This document shows positions 7,379 to 11,314 of a stretch of DNA of 11,314 nt, in pieces. Below the pieces are notes generated by a model. The model searched no databases. It saw only the letters and a list, made by a program, of their open reading frames with translations, and was not told where the DNA came from. Position numbers and translations under genes: made by a program. The DNA comes from a bacterium. GTDB lineage: Bacteria > Armatimonadota > HRBIN16. The stretch spans positions 1-11,314 of the forward strand of contig JANWXG010000063.1 of NCBI GenBank assembly GCA_025057335.1, read 5' to 3'. How positions within the stretch are numbered: the first letter of the stretch is position 1; each line of letters opens with the position of its first letter.

Positions 7379-7886
7379 CCTGTCGCCTCATCCCAACGCA
7401 ACATCCAACCCGCCCGCGGAGGACGCTCCCAGCCCCATACGATGTCGCGCCCGCGCTTTTTTCTGACGAGCCCCAGTCGACGAACTAGGCGCCGAAGCTG
7501 CTCCAGCCTGCGGCGCATGTAACCCGCAGGGTCATACAGCACCATCCCATCCAGCGCAATGTCCAGATACAGCGGAGACAAGGCAGATTCAAACTCGGAA
7601 AGGGTCTTTGCCAAGATGGAAACGCGCCCGCGCCAGTAGGTGGGTATGAAACTCTTCACTGTGCGGTAGCGTGCTAGCGTCCTTGCGGGGAGGTCTTCTG
7701 CTACAATCAACAGGCCCAATCGCTTTCGGGGGTTGCCTCACCGCGCGCCTGCGAGCCGAAAAGCACGACGGCGATTAAGCTGTCCCCCAGGTGCTCCCTT
7801 AGGTGTTGAACGACCTCGTTGAGGCGCGCTCTTTCCGCGTGCGCTCCCTCACTTTCCGAGTGTAACGCCTGCGCAGGGTGACTCAT
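7375..7886 (-). pseudogene. MNT-type nucleotidyltransferase, frameshifted
   Basis: An ATG at 7884-7886, with GGGGGAAG about seven bases upstream, starts a frame of 59 codons that reads VVLFGSQARGEATPESDW and then stops at 7707-7709. The next frame takes over without a gap as LLIVAEDLPARTL and runs to the TGA at 7375-7377. Together they make a protein of about 170 residues with the GS...RG....SDxDLLIV signature of minimal nucleotidyltransferases (Pol beta superfamily). Its C-terminal part includes the LYLDIALDGMVLYD segment that carries the third acidic residue. One missing base near 7714 breaks the frame, in the codon expected for the second catalytic aspartate. In MNT/HEPN toxin-antitoxin pairs this protein is the antitoxin, modifying or masking the HEPN partner. 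The partner follows directly with an ATGA overlap and is also broken. A sequencing or assembly error remains possible for this lesion. Confidence 0.8.
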
Positions 7887-8052
7887 CTGTTGACTTCCCC
7901 CTCTTCATCGTAGCGCATCCATAGCTTCGCAGACAAGAGGAGCGTCTCTCAATAGCAGATAGGACTGCCTAGTCAACGCAGCGGTAGGCACGCCGTCTTC
8001 GCGACGGGAGCGACAGAGGCATCTTTTGGAGATGAAGGCGATAGAGGGTCGC

Positions 8053-10071
8053 CTACGCATGCCAGTCCAGGTTGGTTACCTGCTTGGCGTGGCGCACGAT
8101 ATACTCTTTGCGAGGCTCCACCTTGTCGCCCATCAGGATGCTGAATATCTCATCGGCGGCGACGGCGTCTTCCAGCTCCACGCGCACCAGCCGTCGGGTG
8201 GCGGGGTTCATCGTGGTCTCCGCCAGCTCCTCGGCGTTCATCTCGCCCAGCCCTTTGAAGCGTCCCACAGTGACGTTCTTGCGCTTGAGGCTCTTGAGAA
8301 TCTCGTCGCGGTCTTTCTCCGTGCGGGCGTAGTAGCGCTCGTCCTTGCCCGCCTTGATGACGTAGAGCGGCGGCTGCGCGATATACACGTGTCCTTCCTC
8401 GATGAGTGGACGCATGTAGCGGAAGAAGAAGGTGAGCAGCAGCGTACGGATATGGTCGCCGTCCACGTCTGCGTCAGTCATGATAATGATGCGGTGGTAG
8501 CGCAGCTTGGAGAGGTCAAACTTGAAGTCGCCGTTCTCCTTCTCGTCGCCTTCGCCGTTGGAGCCGTTGCCTGGTCCCGCGATGCCCGTGCCCAGCGCGG
8601 TGATGAGGGCGCGGATCTCCTCGTTTTCCAGCGCCTTGTCCAGGCGCGCCTTCTCCACGTTCAAAATCTTCCCGCGCAGGGGCAGCACTGCTTGCGTACG
8701 GCGGTCGCGTCCCTGCTTGGCGGAACCTCCCGCCGAGTCGCCCTCCACGAGGAACAGTTCGCACAGACGCGGGTCACGCTCCGAGCAGTCTGCCAGCTTG
8801 CCCGGCAGAGAGGTGTTTTCCAGCGCGCTCTGGCGTTTCACGAGGTCGGCAGCGCGTCGAGCTGCTTCGCGCGCTCGCTGTGCCACTAGCGCCTTCTCCA
8901 CGATGCGACGCGCTACGGACGGGTTCTCCTCAAAATACTGCGTGAGCGCCTCGCCCACGATGGAGTTGACCAGCCCTTCGATTTCGCTGTTGCCCAGCTT
9001 GGTTTTGGTCTGCCCCTCGAACTGCGGGTTGAGCAGCAGCACGCTGATCACCGCGGTCAGCCCCTCGCGCACGTCGTCGCCGCTGAAGTTGGGGTCTTTC
9101 TCCTTGAGCAAGCCGTTCTTGCGAGCGTAATTATTGATGACGCGCGTGAGCGCCGTCTTGAAGCCCGACACATGTGTGCCGCCTTCGGTGTTGTGGATGT
9201 TATTGGCGAAGGCGAAGATGTTCTCCTGATAGGTGTCGTTGTACTGGATGGCGATTTCCACGTAGGTGTCCTCGCGTGTGCGGGCGAAGTGGATAGGCTT
9301 GTGCAGCGGGTCTTTGTTCTCGTTGAGCCACTGCACGAACTCCGCCAGCCCATGCTTGTAGTGGAAGGTTTGCGTCGGCTCGCCATGCAGCAGGTCAGTG
9401 AAGGTGAGCGTGACGTTCCTGTTCAGGAAGGCGAGCTCGCGGATGCGCCGCACGATGCGCTCGGGGTCGTATTCGCGCTTCTCGAAGATTTGGGCGTCGG
9501 GCAGCCAGTGCACCATCGTGCCCGTACCCTTCGCCTTGCCAACCACCTCCAGCGGCGTAACGGGTTTGCCCCGCTCGAAGCGCTGGCGGTAGCGCTTGCC
9601 GTCGCGGCACACTTCCACCACCAGCCACTCGGAAAGGGCGTTCACGCAGGACACGCCGACGCCATGCAAACCGCCAGAAACACGGTATCCGCCCCCGCCG
9701 AACTTACTGCCCGCGTGCAAGCGCGTCATCGCCAGCTCTACACCAGTCAAGCCCGTTTCCTTGTTGATGTCTACGGGGATGCCGCGTCCGTTGTCCGTGA
9801 CAGAGAGGCTGCCGTCGGGGTGGAGCACTACATCGATGCGCGTGCAGTAGCCTGCTAGTGCCTCATCGATGCTGTTGTCGATGACTTCATGGAAGAGCTG
9901 ATGCAACCCCCGCACACCCGTATCGGCAATGTACATGCCTGGGCGTCGGCGTACCGCTTCCAGCCCTTCCAAAACTGTAAATTCCTGCGCCGTGTATTCG
10001 CGCTCGACAGTGGTGACCAGCGACTGCTCGTCAACGGTCTGGGGCGTCGTCACTGTTCCTGTTTTTGCCAT
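8053..10071 (-). CDS. gyrB: DNA gyrase subunit B
   Basis: GyrB is the ATPase and TOPRIM subunit of gyrase, the A2B2 enzyme that introduces negative supercoils. Counted from the ATG at 10069-10071 it has 672 residues. The GHKL ATPase domain shows FHEVIDNSIDEALAG (Mg-binding N66), DNGRGIP (93-99) and SGGLHGVGVS (132-141), and QTKTKLGN (354-361) carries the lysine that contacts the ATP gamma-phosphate. The TOPRIM domain shows LVEGDSAGGSAKQGRDR with E443, LPLRGKILNVEKA and TDADVDGDHIRTLL (about 532-545). The C-terminus ends in a standard NLDW tail. The start is chosen because the promoter at 10150-10178 predicts a transcript beginning near 10143, which excludes longer versions, and because AGGAAAGGG lies about nine bases ahead. 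A Gly/Asn/acidic insertion (about 499-515) sits between the two TOPRIM motifs. ParE is less likely given the overall fit to GyrB. Confidence 0.97.
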   Translation of the reverse strand: MAKTGTVTTPQTVDEQSLVTTVEREYTAQEFTVLEGLEAVRRRPGMYIADTGVRGLHQLFHEVIDNSIDEALAGYCTRIDVVLHPDGSLSVTDNGRGIPVDINKETGLTGVELAMTRLHAGSKFGGGGYRVSGGLHGVGVSCVNALSEWLVVEVCRDGKRYRQRFERGKPVTPLEVVGKAKGTGTMVHWLPDAQIFEKREYDPERIVRRIRELAFLNRNVTLTFTDLLHGEPTQTFHYKHGLAEFVQWLNENKDPLHKPIHFARTREDTYVEIAIQYNDTYQENIFAFANNIHNTEGGTHVSGFKTALTRVINNYARKNGLLKEKDPNFSGDDVREGLTAVISVLLLNPQFEGQTKTKLGNSEIEGLVNSIVGEALTQYFEENPSVARRIVEKALVAQRAREAARRAADLVKRQSALENTSLPGKLADCSERDPRLCELFLVEGDSAGGSAKQGRDRRTQAVLPLRGKILNVEKARLDKALENEEIRALITALGTGIAGPGNGSNGEGDEKENGDFKFDLSKLRYHRIIIMTDADVDGDHIRTLLLTFFFRYMRPLIEEGHVYIAQPPLYVIKAGKDERYYARTEKDRDEILKSLKRKNVTVGRFKGLGEMNAEELAETTMNPATRRLVRVELEDAVAADEIFSILMGDKVEPRKEYIVRHAKQVTNLDWHA

Positions 10072-10149
10072 GCGTATGTACCCTTTCCTGCACCTCCCGA
10101 GCGGGGAATCCGCAAACGCTGCAGGCTTTCTCATGAAGTTTTCCAATAT

Positions 10150-10178
10150 ATTGTATCAGAAACGTTTCAGGTTGTCAA
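10150..10178 (-). promoter_or_regulatory. Strong sigma70-type promoter of gyrB
   Basis: On the minus strand there is a perfect -35 TTGACA (10173-10178), a 17-base spacer and a -10 TACAAT (10150-10155), with TGA directly before it (extended -10). Transcription should start near 10143, giving a leader of about 70 bases before the gyrB ATG. The spacer contains a perfect palindrome (10159-10168). Confidence 0.85.
10159..10168. promoter_or_regulatory. Palindrome GAAACGTTTC in the gyrB promoter spacer, possible operator
   Basis: The ten bases equal their own reverse complement and have a central CG step, like operators of LacI/GalR-family repressors (CcpA and PurR sites share an AAACGTTT-type core). 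It lies between the -35 and -10 boxes, where a bound protein would block RNA polymerase. No regulator gene is in the window, and a palindrome this short can occur by chance. Confidence 0.35.
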
Positions 10179-10228
10179 ATATTGAGGGGGTGCTCGGAAA
10201 ATACCCATGAGCAAAACAAGCGCACAAG

Positions 10229-10271
10229 TCCCCTGCCCCCCATTGAAATGGGGGGCTATGAGAGAAGCAAA
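10229..10271. repeat. 43-bp palindromic repeat, copy 1
   Basis: The unit begins TCCCCTG and ends GAGAGAAGCAAA, and is identical to the copy at 10334-10376, 105 bases away. Its core (10236-10255) is an inverted repeat with nine-base arms, CCCCCCATT and AATGGGGGG, around GA. Similarity continues weakly outside: ACAAGTC precedes both copies, and GCAGGCG(A/G)ATTT follows both, at 10278 and 10400. It looks like a REP/MITE-type dispersed extragenic element rather than coding sequence. Confidence 0.85.
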
Positions 10272-10333
10272 AACCCAGCAGGCGAATTTGTCCCATCCCC
10301 TACCCCACGACTTGGGTCGGGAGACAAGTCGCC

Positions 10334-10376
10334 TCCCCTGCCCCCCATTGAAATGGGGGGCTATGAGAGAAGCAAA
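10334..10376. repeat. 43-bp palindromic repeat, copy 2
   Basis: This is an exact duplicate of the unit at 10229-10271, with the C6/G6 palindrome at 10341-10360. Its last three bases form the start of the terminator-like hairpin at 10374-10395. A GCAGGCG(G)ATTT sequence at 10400 resembles the one after copy 1, but with about 18 more bases in between, so the hairpin may be an insertion relative to copy 1. Confidence 0.85.
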
Positions 10377-10395
10377 CCTGCTCGCGCAGGTTTTT
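10374..10395 (+). terminator. Rho-independent terminator-like hairpin on the plus strand
   Basis: The stem AAACCTGC (10374-10381) pairs perfectly with GCAGGTTT (10386-10393) around a TCGC loop and is followed by further T (a run of five T at 10391-10395). It has the form of an intrinsic terminator for plus-strand transcripts. No plus-strand gene is visible upstream of it in the window, so it may belong to the repeat element, terminate antisense or stray transcription, or end an undetected small RNA. Confidence 0.5.
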
Positions 10396-10555
10396 GAACG
10401 CAGGCGGATTTTTTCCCCTATGGCCACGACTTCATTCGTAGGCTATACGAGGGATATTGCCAGGTGCCTCACGCAGTGCCCTCCCCTACCGAGCGAGATA
10501 TCCGTCGGACTAGGCTCCCCTGTCGTGACAATTCTCCGAACGCCCTCGGTTACGG
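10396..10555. other. Intergenic stretch without recognised genes
   Basis: Together with the repeats before it, this forms the upstream intergenic region between the divergent gyrB gene and the secreted-protein gene (gyrB promoter end 10178 to next promoter 10556). Beyond the repeat cluster and a second GCAGGCG-type motif near 10400, I see no coding frame with an RBS, no RNA gene and no clear operator. Confidence 0.5.
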
Positions 10556-10584
10556 TTGACAAAGGGTAGTGATAGTGGTATACT
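10556..10584 (+). promoter_or_regulatory. Near-consensus extended -10 promoter for the secreted-protein gene
   Basis: The -35 is a perfect TTGACA (10556-10561), the spacer is 17 bases and the -10 is TATACT (10579-10584), preceded by TGG, the extended -10 TGn element. Transcription would begin near 10591. This is the best promoter match in the window and implies strong expression unless the long leader or a repressor controls it. Confidence 0.85.
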
Positions 10585-10590
10585 ACTTGC

Positions 10591-10742
10591 TGCTGCGCAA
10601 TCTGCTTGTAAAATAATAGGAATCGCAAAAGACTCTTTAGTGCCTACGACGGTGTGTGGAGGAGGAAAGCGGTAACCTCGTCCCTAGCTGGAAGGGGTTG
10701 CGAAAAGGTTTACGCCAACAGAGAGAAAGGAGGGTGCTGAGC
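10591..10742 (+). other. Long 5' leader (about 150 nt) of the secreted-protein gene
   Basis: This is the stretch between the predicted transcription start and the ATG at 10743. It contains a purine-rich GGAGGAGG (10658-10665) that can pair with CCTCGTCC (10676-10683) with one mismatch around a ten-base loop. A smaller stem follows (GTTGCG at 10697-10702 with CGCCAAC at 10713-10719, one bulge). I could not match it to a known riboswitch class and saw no leader peptide with a proper start. The true SD is AGGAGG at 10728-10733. Confidence 0.4.
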
Positions 10743-11314
10743 ATGTTTCGCTGGGCTGTGATGCTCTGTACGCTTGCTTCACTGTGGCTAACCCCCTCAT
10801 ACGCCTCGCCTATCTACGTGGAGAACTTCGAGGGAGCGACCCAGACAGTAGACTGGGACCTCAACACAGGAGACAGTCCGTTAGACCTCAACCTTCCATT
10901 TCAGGCGACACTGCCTGCAGGCTGGATTTACGGCAATGACGGCTGGGGGTTGGTCTCTGGCTGGGATGTAATCAGCCTCAGGCCATATGCCTACGAAGGG
11001 CGTTCTTTTCACTCGTGGGCGATTTACGACTCGCACAAGGCGGCTTCTCCTACCCTTTTCCTCACGCCTGGCAGGTATCGTCTCTCTTTTTGGCTGCGCA
11101 TGGGCGGGTTGAAACCGCTGGACAACAACCCCGGACTGGCTACTTGGGTGGAATGGGGCATTCTGAAGAGGGAGAACGGTTTGGATGACCAGCAGCCGGG
11201 CGCTCCCGGATGGAGCAAGGCCCCCATTCCACAGGGCAATTTCCTGGACTGGACGTTCTTCAGCGTCTCCTTCCGTATCGAGACGGCGGGGGAGTACCGT
11301 GTGGGCTTCAAGGT
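10743..11314 (+). CDS. Secreted beta-rich protein of unknown function, C-terminus cut by window edge
   Basis: An open frame of 190 codons runs from the ATG at 10743-10745 off the right edge. The SD AGGAGG ends nine bases upstream. The first 21 residues form a signal peptide: MFRW, a hydrophobic core, and cleavage expected after SYA. The mature part begins PIYVENFEGA, a pattern common at the start of extracellular beta-sandwich or carbohydrate-binding-like domains. Evenly spaced aromatic and glycine residues follow, with strands such as GRYRLSFWLRMGG and GEYRVGFKV that recall jelly-roll folds. In many environmental bacteria such proteins end in a sorting signal (for example PEP-CTERM), but the end is not in the window. 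I do not recognise a specific family. It is expressed divergently from gyrB, from its own strong promoter. Confidence 0.8.
   Translation, partial: MFRWAVMLCTLASLWLTPSYASPIYVENFEGATQTVDWDLNTGDSPLDLNLPFQATLPAGWIYGNDGWGLVSGWDVISLRPYAYEGRSFHSWAIYDSHKAASPTLFLTPGRYRLSFWLRMGGLKPLDNNPGLATWVEWGILKRENGLDDQQPGAPGWSKAPIPQGNFLDWTFFSVSFRIETAGEYRVGFK

Noticed and set aside
7993..8007. Small hairpin CCGTC-TTCGC-GACGG downstream of gyrB
   Set aside because: The stem is only five base pairs and no T-run follows on the minus strand, so I do not call it a terminator. The rest of 7887-8052 shows nothing else.
8026..8889. 287-codon plus-strand open frame opposite gyrB
   Set aside because: It is an antisense shadow of gyrB caused by GC-rich codon structure; the minus-strand frame has all GyrB motifs.
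10229..10376. CRISPR-like array
   Set aside because: There are only two repeat units, the spacing does not suit spacers of constant size, the core is a full palindrome, and no cas gene is in the window.
10167..10427. Open frames on both strands across the 43-bp repeats
   Set aside because: They consist of the translated repeat itself (the same peptide appears twice in each frame) and lack ribosome binding sites.
10443..10628. Minus-strand open frame of 61 codons between the repeats and the secreted-protein gene
   Set aside because: No SD, it overlaps a near-consensus promoter on the other strand, and the protein has no recognisable pattern.

Overview
The window looks like a chromosomal segment of a moderately GC-rich bacterium that uses strong Shine-Dalgarno (SD) sequences and sigma70-type promoters. 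My best guess is a member of Armatimonadota or a neighbouring environmental phylum. The grounds are a large secreted glycosidase-like protein with a C-terminal beta-sandwich, a UroD-superfamily protein and a secreted beta-rich protein lying beside core genes. This assignment is inference, because no 16S or other marker is present apart from gyrB, glmU, prs and pth.

Layout from right to left. Nearly everything is on the minus strand. gyrB (stop at 8053, start at 10071) has a near-consensus promoter just upstream, with a perfect 10-bp palindrome in its spacer. Downstream of gyrB lie the remains of a MNT-type nucleotidyltransferase / HEPN gene pair (7124-7886). The first gene is broken by a one-base frameshift in its catalytic motif and the second by an in-frame TAG. 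A strong hairpin follows, then a second promoter (6997-7026). That promoter drives a tightly packed block: glmU, prs, pth, a secreted GH42-like protein, a small HD-domain (p)ppGpp-hydrolase-like protein and a UroD-superfamily protein that runs off the left edge. Gaps in this block range from 3 to about 44 bases.

Right of gyrB is an intergenic region of about 670 bp. It holds two copies of a 43-bp palindromic repeat, a terminator-like hairpin on the plus strand, and a near-perfect extended -10 promoter (10556-10584). This promoter drives a plus-strand gene for a secreted protein, which starts at 10743 after a leader of about 150 nt and is cut by the right edge.

How the genes relate. glmU makes UDP-GlcNAc for the cell wall, prs makes PRPP for nucleotides, and pth recycles peptidyl-tRNA; glmU-prs-pth is a known conserved order. 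Adding a periplasmic or secreted carbohydrate-active enzyme and a stringent-response-type hydrolase to the end of that operon is less usual. No CRISPR, tRNA, rRNA, phage or complete insertion sequence was seen. I found no convincing new biological system. The most interesting items are the decayed MNT/HEPN pair, the repeat cluster, the gyrB promoter palindrome and the long leader of the right-hand gene.
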